The notes: generated from the sequence alone by a model not told the origin. 49,000 bases of DNA from JAJTHJ01 sp046316025 (GCA_046316025.1 JBKCXU010000109.1:1-49000), one strand, 5' to 3'; positions 25,184 to 33,249 are shown, numbered from the stretch's first letter. Made by a program: numbers and translations.

Positions 25184-26959
25184 ATGACACAGGCTCTTGT
25201 CGCTGCTCGCTTCAATCGACGTTGCGCTGCTTTGTTCTTGATCGCCACCTTCGCGCTTGCCGGTTGCGGTGGCGGCGGCGACGGCGGCGGCGCCCCACAG
25301 GCTTACTCGGCCAGTTTCAATCCGCCGACGTTCTCGGGCAGCGTCACCGCTGGCGGCAATCCGCAGCCGTGGAGCACGGTGGCGACCTTCGATCGCGCGT
25401 TGCCGGCAAACGTCAACCTCGGCATCGTCGATGCCAGCGGCGTGGTCGCCCCCGCGTCGGTCGCCGTGACGCCGCAGGGCGGCACCGCGTACCGGGTGGC
25501 GATGAACACCGTCAACACCCTCGGCGCCGGCAGCTACAGCGGCAGCCTGCAGTTGCGCGCCTGCCTGGACTCGGTGGCCACCTGCGCGCAGCCGCTGCCG
25601 GGTTCGCCGTGGACGCTGTCCTACTCGCTCACCGCCTTCCCCTCGCTGGCGTCGGTGCAAAACCAGTGCACCTCGGTGGATGCGCAGCGCACTTGGGTGC
25701 GCTCGTACCTGGACGAGGCCTACCTCTGGTACCGCGACATTCCGGCGGTCAACCCGGCCAACTTCAGTACGCCCACGGCCTACTTCGACGCGTTGCTGGT
25801 CACGACACCGACCGCGTCGGGCAAGCCGCGCGATCAGTTCAGCTTCACCTTCGACACCGCGGCCTGGAACGCGCTGATCAACGCCGGCGAGTCGGCCGGG
25901 TACGGCATGCAGTTGTCCACCAGCGGTCGCATCGTCCGCGTTGCTTACGTCGAGCCGGGCTCGCCGGCCGCCGTGGCGGGCGTGGCTCGTGGCGACACGA
26001 TCACGCGCGTCAACGGCCAGTCGGTCGCCACCGCCCCGAGCGAATTGCTCAACGCCGCGCTCTTCCCCACAGCGGCCGGGCAGACCTATGTTTTTACCCT
26101 GCAACCGGTAACGGGTGCGACGCGCGATGTGTCGTTGACCTCCGCCATCGTTACCAGCACGCCGGTGCCCACCACTCAGGTGCTCAACGTGGGCGGCGCC
26201 CGCATCGGCTACATCCTGTTCAACGACTTCCTGTTCACCGCTCAGGATCAGCTCGTGGCGGCGGTCAACACGTTACGCGGCGCCAACATCGACGATCTGG
26301 TGCTCGACCTGCGCTACAACGGTGGCGGCTTTCTCTTCATCGCTGCGCAACTGGGCTACATGCTCGGCGGCCCGACGACCGAAGGCAAGGTCTTCGAGCG
26401 CAGCCGCTACAACGAGAAGCGCGTGGTGGACAACAGCGACGACAACGCGGTGATCGAGTTCTTCCCGTTCCGCGTCAACGACAACTTCACCATCGACTTC
26501 GGCACCCGCCTGCCCAACCTGGGACTGCGGCGGGTGTTCGTCCTGACCACCGACGACACCTGCTCGGCGAGCGAGTCGGTGATCAACGGCCTGCGCGGCA
26601 TCGATATCGAGGTGATCGCGCTGGGTTCGACCACCTGCGGCAAGCCGTACGGCTTCACCGCCCAGGACAATTGCGGCACCAGTTACTTCCCGATCGAGTT
26701 CCAGGGTGTCAACGCCAAGGGCTTTGGCGACTTTGCCGACGGGTTTGCTCCAACCTGCTCGGTGGCCGACGACCTGACGCGGCCCTTGGGCGACCCCAAC
26801 GAGGGCATGCTCGCGGCCGCGCTGTCGCGGCGCGCCACGGGTCGATGCCCGGTGACGGCGCAAACGCAGTCGGTCCGCGCGATCGGCGTGGCGGCACCGT
26901 TCGAGGGGCGCCTGGTGCGCAACCCCGTGCGCGAGAACAAGTTCCGCGTTCCTCGCTAA
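25184..26959 (+). CDS. S41-family peptidase lipoprotein with PDZ domain
   Basis: 591 residues from the ATG at 25184. The signal ends in a lipobox LAGC at 25-28, followed by a flexible Gly run. Residues 40-150 form an Ig-like beta region. Around 200-240 lies the helical YLDEAYLWYRDIPAV. A PDZ domain follows (GRIVRVAYVEPGSPAAVAGVARGDTITRVNGQSV). The C-terminal S41 protease domain has a nucleophile Ser near 461 in CSASESVINGL and a candidate general-base Lys near 487 in CGKPYG. It is an envelope-anchored C-terminal processing-type protease of unknown target. Extra Cys residues suggest disulfides. Confidence 0.88.
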   Translation: MTQALVAARFNRRCAALFLIATFALAGCGGGGDGGGAPQAYSASFNPPTFSGSVTAGGNPQPWSTVATFDRALPANVNLGIVDASGVVAPASVAVTPQGGTAYRVAMNTVNTLGAGSYSGSLQLRACLDSVATCAQPLPGSPWTLSYSLTAFPSLASVQNQCTSVDAQRTWVRSYLDEAYLWYRDIPAVNPANFSTPTAYFDALLVTTPTASGKPRDQFSFTFDTAAWNALINAGESAGYGMQLSTSGRIVRVAYVEPGSPAAVAGVARGDTITRVNGQSVATAPSELLNAALFPTAAGQTYVFTLQPVTGATRDVSLTSAIVTSTPVPTTQVLNVGGARIGYILFNDFLFTAQDQLVAAVNTLRGANIDDLVLDLRYNGGGFLFIAAQLGYMLGGPTTEGKVFERSRYNEKRVVDNSDDNAVIEFFPFRVNDNFTIDFGTRLPNLGLRRVFVLTTDDTCSASESVINGLRGIDIEVIALGSTTCGKPYGFTAQDNCGTSYFPIEFQGVNAKGFGDFADGFAPTCSVADDLTRPLGDPNEGMLAAALSRRATGRCPVTAQTQSVRAIGVAAPFEGRLVRNPVRENKFRVPR

Positions 26960-26976
26960 CCGCAAGCGCGGAGGCG

Positions 26977-27345
26977 ATGCGGCACGCGGGAGCGGTAATC
27001 ATGGCGGCGCTGGTCGGCGGGGGCTGTACGGCCGCTGCCGCACCGGTGCCGGCGCGGCTCGCCGCCGCGAGCGCCGAGTGTCTGGCCGAGATGACCGCGT
27101 TCATGTCGGCCCGCACCGGCACGCAAGTCACCCTTGCCCCCACGAGTTTTGCCGACAGCGACCGGGTCTTGCTCGACCGCCCCGTGCGGCGCGATGCGCA
27201 GGGCCGGCCGCTGCAGGGCCGCCGGGTCGAACCGCCGCATCTGTTCCTGCTGCGCATGGAAGGCGACCGCTGTCTGCTGATCGAGGCAGCCAGCGGCGAG
27301 CAAACGGTGCTGCGGCAATGCCGCTGCTTACCGTTTGCTCGGTAG
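26977..27345 (+). CDS. Small exported protein, possible lipoprotein
   Basis: 122 residues, starting 17 bases after the S41 peptidase stop and with GCGGAGGCG before the ATG, so probably cotranscribed. A hydrophobic start (AVIMAALVGGGC) could be a weak lipobox or a plain signal peptide ending near AAAAPVPA. The mature part has Cys residues near both ends (AECLAEM; CLLIEA; QCRCLPF). Family not recognised; an accessory or substrate of the neighbouring protease is a guess from position. Confidence 0.6.
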   Translation: MRHAGAVIMAALVGGGCTAAAAPVPARLAAASAECLAEMTAFMSARTGTQVTLAPTSFADSDRVLLDRPVRRDAQGRPLQGRRVEPPHLFLLRMEGDRCLLIEAASGEQTVLRQCRCLPFAR

Positions 27346-27356
27346 CGCTCCTCGGC

Positions 27357-27998
27357 TCACCAGCGCAGCATGCGCGCCCCCAGCGCCGCGCCGAGCACGG
27401 CGGGGATGGCGATGCCTAGGGCGTACCAACTGGCGATGAACGGGGCCGCCAGTTCCGGGCAGTGCAGTGCATAGGCAAAGGCACCGATGCCGCCGGCCCA
27501 CAGGCCGGCAACCGCGCCGGCCAGGACCGGCCGCGTCGGCGCCATGCTGCGCAACAGCCAGAGTGCAGCCACCACGCCGGGAACGGCGAGCAGCGCGATC
27601 CACACCATGCAGGCGGTCCAGGTGCTGCCCATCCAGTCGTGCATCCGCTCTGCCGGTGGCGCAGCGAGTAACGCGGCGAGCCCGAGCGCCCAGACCGCGG
27701 CAAACGGCAGCGCGAGTCCGGCACCGACCCATGACAGGCGCCAGCCGGGCCGCGCCAGCCGCTGCAGCGCCAACGTGGCCGCGGCTGCCACCAGGACGCC
27801 GAAGCCCGCCTTGACCCAGAACATCGGTAGCGCCAGATAGGCGGGCAGCTGCGGGTTGAGCCCCAGCAGCAGCCACATCAGCAACAGCGCCGCGCCCACC
27901 GCGGCCGCGCTCGCCAGCGCCAGGCGGCGCGGCGCGGCGCGGCGATCCACCGGCGCGGCCCCGGTCGCCAGGAGCGCGATCAGATCGTCGGTTTTCAC
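27357..27998 (-). CDS. nrsF: NrsF family (DUF1109) membrane anti-sigma factor
   Basis: 213 residues with a short cytoplasmic N-terminus (MKTDDLIALLATGAAPVDRR) and six membrane helices. This is the layout of NrsF, the inner-membrane anti-sigma that holds SigF until metal or redox stress. Two cysteines, Cys130 (WTACMVW) and Cys180 (ALHCPE), match the positions of the conserved sensing pair of the family. Its start overlaps the sigma-factor stop as ATGA, giving translational coupling. Confidence 0.88.
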   Translation of the reverse strand: MKTDDLIALLATGAAPVDRRAAPRRLALASAAAVGAALLLMWLLLGLNPQLPAYLALPMFWVKAGFGVLVAAAATLALQRLARPGWRLSWVGAGLALPFAAVWALGLAALLAAPPAERMHDWMGSTWTACMVWIALLAVPGVVAALWLLRSMAPTRPVLAGAVAGLWAGGIGAFAYALHCPELAAPFIASWYALGIAIPAVLGAALGARMLRW

Positions 27999-28540
27999 GG
28001 GTCGTCTCTCACTTTGGCGGCCAGCGCCTTCAGGCCACGATGCACGCCGACCTTGACCGCCGCCACCGACATGCCGCAGCGCACGGCGGCTTCTTCGACC
28101 GACAGGCCTTCGAGCTTGGTGTAGACGATCGGCAGCCGGTGCCGGTCCGGCAATTGGGCCAGCAGCTTGGCCAGATCGCGTCGGGCATCGGCTTCTTCGT
28201 GGTCGGCGCGGCCGAACAGCTCCAGTTCGTCGTCGAGCGGATCGTTGAGCGCTTCGCGCCGCGAACGCCGCCGCAGCAGATCGACGAGCTTGTAGCGCGC
28301 AATCGCGTGCAACCAGGCCGTGACCGGCTGCGCCGCATCGTAAGTGTGCCGCTGGTTATGTACGGCGAGCAGGGTTTCCTGCACCAGATCCTCCACATCG
28401 TCGGGCAGCGACGTCAGCCGCTTGCGCAAGAAGCCGCGCAGCAGCACGGCCAGCTCGCGCAGGAACGCCTGATAGGCAGCGCCATCGCCGCCCAGCGCCT
28501 GCAACAGCAGCGCGCGCAGACGCTCCTCGCGGGGGTCCAA
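27995..28540 (-). CDS. sigF: SigF-like sigma factor paired with NrsF
   Basis: 181 residues if started at the TTG at 28540, which has AGGAG 7 bases before it; no good ATG exists near that point and the frame is open further upstream. Region 2 is LTSLPDDVEDLVQETLLAVH with TAWLHAIARYKLVDLLRR; region 4 is LPIVYTKLEGLSVEEAAVRCGMSVAAVKVGVHRGLKAL. The direct overlap with nrsF defines it as the stress sigma of this pair. A promoter matching its own expected consensus lies 22 bases upstream of the TTG, indicating autoregulation. Confidence 0.88.
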   Translation of the reverse strand: MDPREERLRALLLQALGGDGAAYQAFLRELAVLLRGFLRKRLTSLPDDVEDLVQETLLAVHNQRHTYDAAQPVTAWLHAIARYKLVDLLRRRSRREALNDPLDDELELFGRADHEEADARRDLAKLLAQLPDRHRLPIVYTKLEGLSVEEAAVRCGMSVAAVKVGVHRGLKALAAKVRDDP

Positions 28541-28561
28541 TCGTTTGCTCCTGAATTGAAG

Positions 28562-28587
28562 TTCGCCGTCGGGGTTGCGATTGTTAC
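28562..28587 (-). promoter_or_regulatory. SigF-type promoter of sigF-nrsF
   Basis: Read on the minus strand: GTAACA, 16 bases, CGAA. This agrees with the GTAACC-N16-CGAA form described for SigF of Caulobacter and repeated twice more in this locus. The sigma start codon is about 22 bases downstream, so the leader is very short but includes AGGAG. Confidence 0.75.
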
Positions 28588-28629
28588 AGACCGGCGCACG
28601 CCGCGGGGACAAGAGAGTTTTCCACCGCG

Positions 28630-28655
28630 GTAACCGCCGCGCGGCAGGCGGCGAA
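28630..28655 (+). promoter_or_regulatory. SigF-type promoter of the YHS-domain gene
   Basis: GTAACC at 28630-28635, exactly 16 bases, CGAA at 28652-28655, followed 65 bases later by the YHS-domain ATG. It is only about 43 bases from the sigF promoter and faces the opposite way. Confidence 0.78.
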
Positions 28656-28719
28656 TTGCACCCCAGTCCGCGCGGAACCGGTCGATTCGCCGCGCAACGG
28701 AACAGCGGGGGGTCGCGCC

Positions 28720-28892
28720 ATGCATCGTCGTACGTTTGCCGCATTCGTCCTCGCCAGCATGCTGCCGCTGGCTGCAGGCGCCGCGCCGGCGCAGAACATC
28801 GACAAGCGCGGCGTGGCGATCAAGGGTTACGACCCGGTCGCCTACTTTGCCGAGTACAAGCCGGTCAAGGGCAACCCGGCCATCTCGGCCCG
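28720..28892 (+). pseudogene. YHS-domain protein, truncated 5' fragment
   Basis: The ATG at 28720 begins a signal peptide (RRTFAAFVLASMLPLAAGAAP) followed by NIDKRGVAIKGYDPVAYFAEYKPVKGNPAIS, the typical start of exported YHS-domain proteins. After about residue 57 the rest of the domain is missing: from there the frame reads antisense of the flavin oxidoreductase fragment on the other strand and runs to a stop at 29199. Intact relatives extend about 90 residues further and are often found under SigF-type control with metal-stress genes. It is a deletion product unless the chimeric 159-residue protein is used. Confidence 0.75.
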
Positions 28893-29486
28893 CATCGACT
28901 CACGCGCCGGCGGCGTTGACCACGACCGGCGCGGCAAACTCGCCCGCGCGCGTGGCCACGCGCCAGCGCGCGCCGTCGTGCGCGAGCGCCTGCACCTCGG
29001 CGCGACAGACGAGCCGCCCGCCGCGGCTGCGCAGCCCGCGCAAGTAGCCCTGGTGCAATGCGAACGCGCGATGTCCATCGCGTCCGGCTCCCCGATGGCG
29101 GCGGCCACCTGCGCCTCGGCGAAGCACGGCACCCTGGCGCGCACTTGCGCGCCGCTCCACCGTTCCAGATTGCCGATCGGCGCGCGGCACTCGGCGTAGC
29201 TGCGTTCCAGCGCAGGCACTTGGTCGGCCGTTGCGACCGTCAGCGCGCCACGCGGGGCGAGCAGCGGCGACGACGCAAAGCCCGCCGGCGGCGCCATGAA
29301 GAACGCGCGGCTGCCGGTGGCCAAGGCCCGCATCGTCGCGTTGCCGTAGGTTTCGATGTACATCGCGGCCGAGCGGCCGGCCGTGTGGTAGCCGGGATTG
29401 TCTTCGCGTTGCAGCAGCACACGCCGCCGCGCAGCAAGTTCGTGAGCGGCGGAGGCACCGGCGATGCCGGCGCCGATCGCCAGCAT
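28873..29486 (-). pseudogene. FAD-dependent oxidoreductase (DauA/D-amino-acid dehydrogenase-like) remnant
   Basis: The minus strand encodes MLAIGAGIAGASAAHELA, then GYHTAGRSAAMY and APRGALTVATADQVPALE, matching the N-terminal half of DauA-like flavin dehydrogenases. Near 29070 the reading frame shifts, and the continuation FALHQGYLRGLRSRGG and APVVVNAAGA is in another frame. A second shift comes before AEMAGLP. The gene then stops at the YHS junction at about 28873-28893, so the C-terminal half is lost. It cannot encode a working enzyme as it stands. Confidence 0.75.
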
Positions 29487-29986
29487 GTCGGCCGCGTTCC
29501 TACGGCGATTGTCGCGCGCGATGCCCCCGCGCCGACGGTCCTGCGGCGGCCCGACCCCAAGCAAAGCGTAAAGAGTCTCCGGGAAATCGCCGGGGGCTCA
29601 CCGGCGCCCCTCGCGTGGTTCCAACCGAGCGCGGCTCGACTTCGCCGGAGGACGGGCCGTTGAGGGGATGCCGAAAGTTTCTCCCCGGCTGTAACCGGTG
29701 CTCCCCTGCCGCCGAATTTGCAGCGGTCCCTGCCGACGTGCGCCCCAGCAATGCTGCAATGTGCGAGAGATCCGCGGTCCAGTTACGCCAGTCGTATCGC
29801 GTCGGCGCGCCCGTCGGCTCGGCGCGCTGTCCCCATCCGGGCTATGCCCGGCGTCGCAACCAGAATTTCGTCGACCGCGGCGGGGCTTTTCGCCCGCGGA
29901 GGGCGAGATACCGCCGTCCCTGTCGCGAGGCTCCAAGCCGAGCGCAGCCGGTCCCCTTCGTCACCTCGACTCATTAGGAGATTCCC
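29487..29986. other. Gene-free region and long leader upstream of bufA
   Basis: Five hundred bases with no convincing coding frame on either strand. It contains a conserved motif pair (CCGGGAAATCGCCGGGGGC near 29579 and ATGCCGAAAGTTTCTCCCCG near 29669) that recurs beyond the buf operon, and the SigF-type promoter at 29691. From that promoter to bufA is about 270 bases of untranslated leader with no recognised riboswitch. Confidence 0.6.
29691..29716 (+). promoter_or_regulatory. SigF-type promoter of the buf operon
   Basis: GTAACC at 29691-29696, 16 bases, CGAA at 29713-29716. Elements and spacing are identical to the promoter of the YHS gene. It is the only such match found upstream of bufA and lies 271 bases before its ATG. 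Confidence 0.78.
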
Positions 29987-30238
29987 ATGACTAAAGTGAA
30001 GTCCGGTCTTGCCGTCGCCACTGCCGCCGCTGCCATGTTCGCGCTGGGCGTCATGCCCAACGTCGCGCAAGCGGCCGAAGGCACTGTGAAGTGCGCCGGT
30101 ATCAATAGCTGCAAAGGCACCTCCGACTGCAAGAGCGCCGACAGCTCCTGCAAAGGCCAAAACAAGTGCAAGGGCCAGGGTTGGGTCAAGAAAACCAAGG
30201 CCGAGTGCGACAAGGCCGGCGGTAAAGTCCTTTCGTAA
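29987..30238 (+). CDS. bufA2: BufA2-type bufferin precursor (Cys-rich periplasmic metallophore)
   Basis: 83 residues. Residues 1-29 are a signal peptide (ends VAQA). The mature peptide has six Cys at 36, 42, 48, 55, 61 and 74 in the pattern KCAGINSCKGTSDCKS..SCKGQNKCKGQGW, followed by a conserved KAECDKAGG end. This is the form of BufA2 bufferins, ribosomally made peptides exported to the periplasm after Cys residues are modified, which bind copper. AGGAGATTCCC precedes the ATG. The partner enzyme genes follow directly. Confidence 0.88.
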   Translation: MTKVKSGLAVATAAAAMFALGVMPNVAQAAEGTVKCAGINSCKGTSDCKSADSSCKGQNKCKGQGWVKKTKAECDKAGGKVLS

Positions 30239-30254
30239 GCCGACAACGCAGCCA

Positions 30255-30287
30255 CACCGGTGCGGCGCTTCGGTGCCGCGACCGGTG
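30255..30287. promoter_or_regulatory. Intercistronic hairpin between bufA and bufB
   Basis: CACCGGT-GCGGC pairs with GCCGC-(G)-ACCGGTG around an 8-base loop, giving a 12-bp stem with one bulged base. No U-run follows. It sits 16 bases after the bufA stop and 8 bases before the bufB ATG, so it could protect the bufA message or limit transcription and translation of bufB and bufC. Confidence 0.6.
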
Positions 30288-30295
30288 GTGCGCCG

Positions 30296-31153
30296 ATGGG
30301 CAGCGCCTCCATTCGCGGCTTCGGTCTCGGCCTGCGCACAGTCCACTATCCGGACTTTCGCGCAAAGCCGCAGCCGGTGGATTGGCTGGAGATCATCTCC
30401 GAAAACTATATGGTTCCCGGCGGTGCGCCGCTGGCGCATCTGGACGCGATCCGCCGCGACGTGCCGATGGTGATGCACGGCGTGTCGTTATCGATCGGCA
30501 GCACCGACCCGCTGAATTTCGACTATCTGCGCCAACTCAAGGCGCTTGCCGCCCGCGTCGAGCCGGGCTGGATTTCCGATCACCTGTGCTGGACCGGCGT
30601 TGATCGCCACAATTTGCACGACCTGCTGCCGCTGCCGTACTCCGAGGAGGCGCTGCGCCATCTAACCGAGCGCGTCGGGCGCGTGCAGGACTTCCTCGGC
30701 CACAGGCTAGTGCTGGAAAACGTCTCCAGTTACGTCAGCCACGCCGACGACGAGATGACCGAGTGGGACTTCATCGCGGAGCTCGCTCGCCGCAGCGACT
30801 GCGAACTGCTGCTCGACGTGAACAACGTCTACGTGAGTAGCGTGAATCACCGCTTCGAGCCGCGCCGCTTTGTCGACGCGATGCCCGCGGCGCGCGTACG
30901 CCAGATCCATCTGGCCGGCCACGAGGATCATGGCGAGTACATCGTCGATACGCACGATCACCCGATCTGCGACCCGGTCTGGGCGCTGTACCGCTACACG
31001 GTGGCGCGACTCGGCCCGGTGCCGACGATGATCGAGCGCGACGACCACATTCCGCCGCTGCCCGAGTTGCTGGCCGAACTGGCCACGGTGCGCACCGTGG
31101 CCGCCGCCGGCCTGGCCGATGCGGCAGCGGTGCCGTCGCCGCAGGCGGCCTGA
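30296..31153 (+). CDS. bufB: BufB: MNIO (DUF692) bufferin-modifying enzyme
   Basis: 285 residues from the ATG at 30296. It is a TIM-barrel multinuclear non-heme iron-dependent oxidative enzyme. Expected metal-site segments are present: MHGVSLSIG (His61), DHLCW (Asp96, His97), ENVSSYV (Glu141), LLLDVNNVYV (Asp174, Asn176), IHLAGHEDH (His205, His209), DTHDHPI and MIERDDHIP (Glu247). The enzyme converts Cys residues of the precursor peptide to sulfur-containing heterocycles. It is followed one base after its stop by bufC. An in-frame GTG at 30260 lies within the hairpin and is less likely to be the start. Confidence 0.9.
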   Translation: MGSASIRGFGLGLRTVHYPDFRAKPQPVDWLEIISENYMVPGGAPLAHLDAIRRDVPMVMHGVSLSIGSTDPLNFDYLRQLKALAARVEPGWISDHLCWTGVDRHNLHDLLPLPYSEEALRHLTERVGRVQDFLGHRLVLENVSSYVSHADDEMTEWDFIAELARRSDCELLLDVNNVYVSSVNHRFEPRRFVDAMPAARVRQIHLAGHEDHGEYIVDTHDHPICDPVWALYRYTVARLGPVPTMIERDDHIPPLPELLAELATVRTVAAAGLADAAAVPSPQAA

Positions 31154-31154
31154 G

Positions 31155-31919
31155 ATGCAAACGCTGGTCGAGTCGCAACGGCAGTTTGCGGCACTGGTCC
31201 TGGGTTGCGGCGAGCCCTTGTCGCTCCTGCGCCCGGCGCCGGGTCTGGCCACCGCGCGGATCGACGTTTATCGCTACGCCTATCGTGCCCGGCTGACTGA
31301 GGCGCTGCGCGAGAACTTCCCGATCCTGCGGCTGGCGCTGGGCGACGAGGACTTTGCGGCGCTCGCCGACGCCTACATCGACGCACACCCGTCGCGACGG
31401 CCGTCGATCCGCTGGTTCGGCGATGCGCTGGCGGACTTCGCCGCTGCGCAGCCGGACGTGCTGCCGCACCCGGCCCTGGCCGATCTGGCGCGGATGGAGT
31501 GGGCACTGTCCACGGCTTTCGACGCCGACGACGAGCCGCCGTTGTCCGTCGCCGCTCTGTCGCAGGCGCCCGTGTCGGACTGGCCACAGTTGTGGTTTTC
31601 GCCGCACCCGTCGACGCGGCTGCTGCGGCTGCGTTGGGCGGTCGAGCCAGTCTGGCGCGCGCTGAGCGCCGACGAGAACGCTGCAACCTCGCTGCCCGCG
31701 GAGAACGATCATTCGCTGCTGATTTGGCGCCAAGGCCTGCAAACCCAGTGGCGCTCGGTGGAAGCGGCTGAAGCCGTGCTGCTGGCCGCCTGCCTGGCCG
31801 GCGAGTCCTTCGCCGATCTGTGCGAGCGCGCCGCCGCGAGCGCCACCGATCCCGCTGCAGCCATGGCCGGTTACCTGCGCCTGTGGGTCGAAGCGGGCGT
31901 GCTGGCGGCTGCGCGCTGA
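31155..31919 (+). CDS. bufC: BufC: DUF2063 partner of the MNIO enzyme
   Basis: 254 residues. The N-terminal DUF2063 region is clear: LVESQRQFAALVLGCGEPLS, IDVYRYAYRARLTEALRENFPILRLALGDEDFAALADAYIDAHPS, RWFGDALADFAA. This domain serves as a precursor-recognition partner for DUF692 enzymes. The C-terminal 110 residues form a second domain. The start is one base after the bufB stop, so expression is coupled. No DoxX-type membrane gene (bufD) follows, unlike many buf operons. Confidence 0.87.
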   Translation: MQTLVESQRQFAALVLGCGEPLSLLRPAPGLATARIDVYRYAYRARLTEALRENFPILRLALGDEDFAALADAYIDAHPSRRPSIRWFGDALADFAAAQPDVLPHPALADLARMEWALSTAFDADDEPPLSVAALSQAPVSDWPQLWFSPHPSTRLLRLRWAVEPVWRALSADENAATSLPAENDHSLLIWRQGLQTQWRSVEAAEAVLLAACLAGESFADLCERAAASATDPAAAMAGYLRLWVEAGVLAAAR

Positions 31920-32074
31920 GCCAACCCGTCGGGCAAAGCGGCGCCGGCAGCATTCGTCGGGCGATCGTCGCGCGCTCCTAGCCGTGGCGCAGTCGTCCGG
32001 GAAACCACCGGGGGCGCGGCGTACCTGCGCGTCGAATGCCGCAGTTTCTCTCCGCCGCATCCGAGGGAGCACGA

Positions 32075-33249
32075 ATGCGGAATTCGCCTTCTGCCGGCGC
32101 GCGGTCACCGACCATCGTCCCGACCCCGGCCTGCAACCTGTGCGGCGCTGCGCAGCGTGTGCTGCGTGCGCCGCGGCCTGGTGTGGGCCGACCCACGGCC
32201 GGTGGCGTCGCGCCGCTTCTACGAGCACGACTACCGGGTCGCCTGCAAGGGCACTTTCGCACCGCGGCCCAAGCATGTGCTGCGCGCCGGACGGGTAGCG
32301 CTCGACCGCTGGGCCCATGTCGAAGCGCTGCTGCAGCGACCCTCGCGGGTGCTCGACGTCGGCTCGGGCGGCGGCGAGTTTGCCTATCTGGTGCAGTCGC
32401 GCGGGCACGAAGTCTGCGGTGTGGAACCCCCATCGCGGCTATTCCGGCTTCTCCGCCGCGCATTACGGGCTGCAGGTGCGGCGCGGCTTCATCGACGAGG
32501 TGGACCTGCCGGCCGAGCACTTCGACCTCGTGACCATCTGGCACGTGCTCGAACACACCGACGACCCGGCGCAGGTGCTGGCGCGGCTGCGCGCCGCGCT
32601 GCGGCCGGGCGGCACGCTGGTGGTCGAGGTGCCCAGCATCGAAGCGACCTGCCAGTCGCCGGCGAGCACGTTTCACGAGGCGCACGTCTACACCTTCAGC
32701 GCGGGCACGCTCCGGCGGATGGCCGAGAAAGCCGGTTTGCAGGTCGACCGGCTGACGCGGTCGGCCGATGGTGGCAACCTGACCGCGCATTTGCGCCGCC
32801 CGCTCGCGCCCGCCGCGGCGCCGGCCACGCTTTCGATCGCCGGCGAACACGATCGCATCGTGTCCGTGCTGCGTGCGCATCGGCCGTGGCGGCATCTGTT
32901 GACCGCGCACCCGTATCGGCGGCTGGCGGCACGGCTCGCGCGCACGCTGCAAGAGCGCTGGCAGACGCGCCGGCCAACGGCGCCGCGCGCGCTGCTCGAT
33001 GATTTGTATGCGCAGCCGACGGCGCCGGTCGCGCCGGCACCGGGACTGCCACTGTGGGTGCTGCTGCTCGCGGCGTCGGCCGTGGCGATTGCGTTGGAGT
33101 GGTTGATGCTCGATCGGCAAGGCGCGGAGTTGTCGCCAACGCAGGGCCTGCTCTTGTACGTCGCCGTCGGCGCCGCCCTGGTAGCCGCGGTGCTGCTGGC
33201 CGTCCGGCGCCGGCTCGACACGCGCGGCCGGCGCGTCATGGCCGCCTAG
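32075..33249 (+). pseudogene. SAM-dependent methyltransferase, frameshifted, with C-terminal membrane helices
   Basis: Coding signal runs through three frames. It starts at the ATG at 32075 (GAGGGAGCACG upstream) with a zinc-ribbon-like ACNLCGAA. It moves near 32155 to a frame reading RRGLVWADPRPVASRRFYE and the SAM motif VLDVGSGGGEFAYLV. At the C5 run 32427-32431 it moves to the frame reading HRGYSGFSAAHYGLQVRRGFIDEVDLP..FDLVTIWHVLEHTDDP. Removing one C at 32427-32431 restores VEPHRGYSGF. Part of the zinc ribbon seems deleted at the first shift. The end carries two membrane helices. A class I methyltransferase for a surface or lipid substrate is likely; assembly error is possible. Confidence 0.75.

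Noticed and set aside
29500..29986. Small genes in the bufA upstream region
   Set aside because: Open frames on both strands give Arg/Pro-rich peptides, have no ribosome sites, and run across the promoter at 29691.
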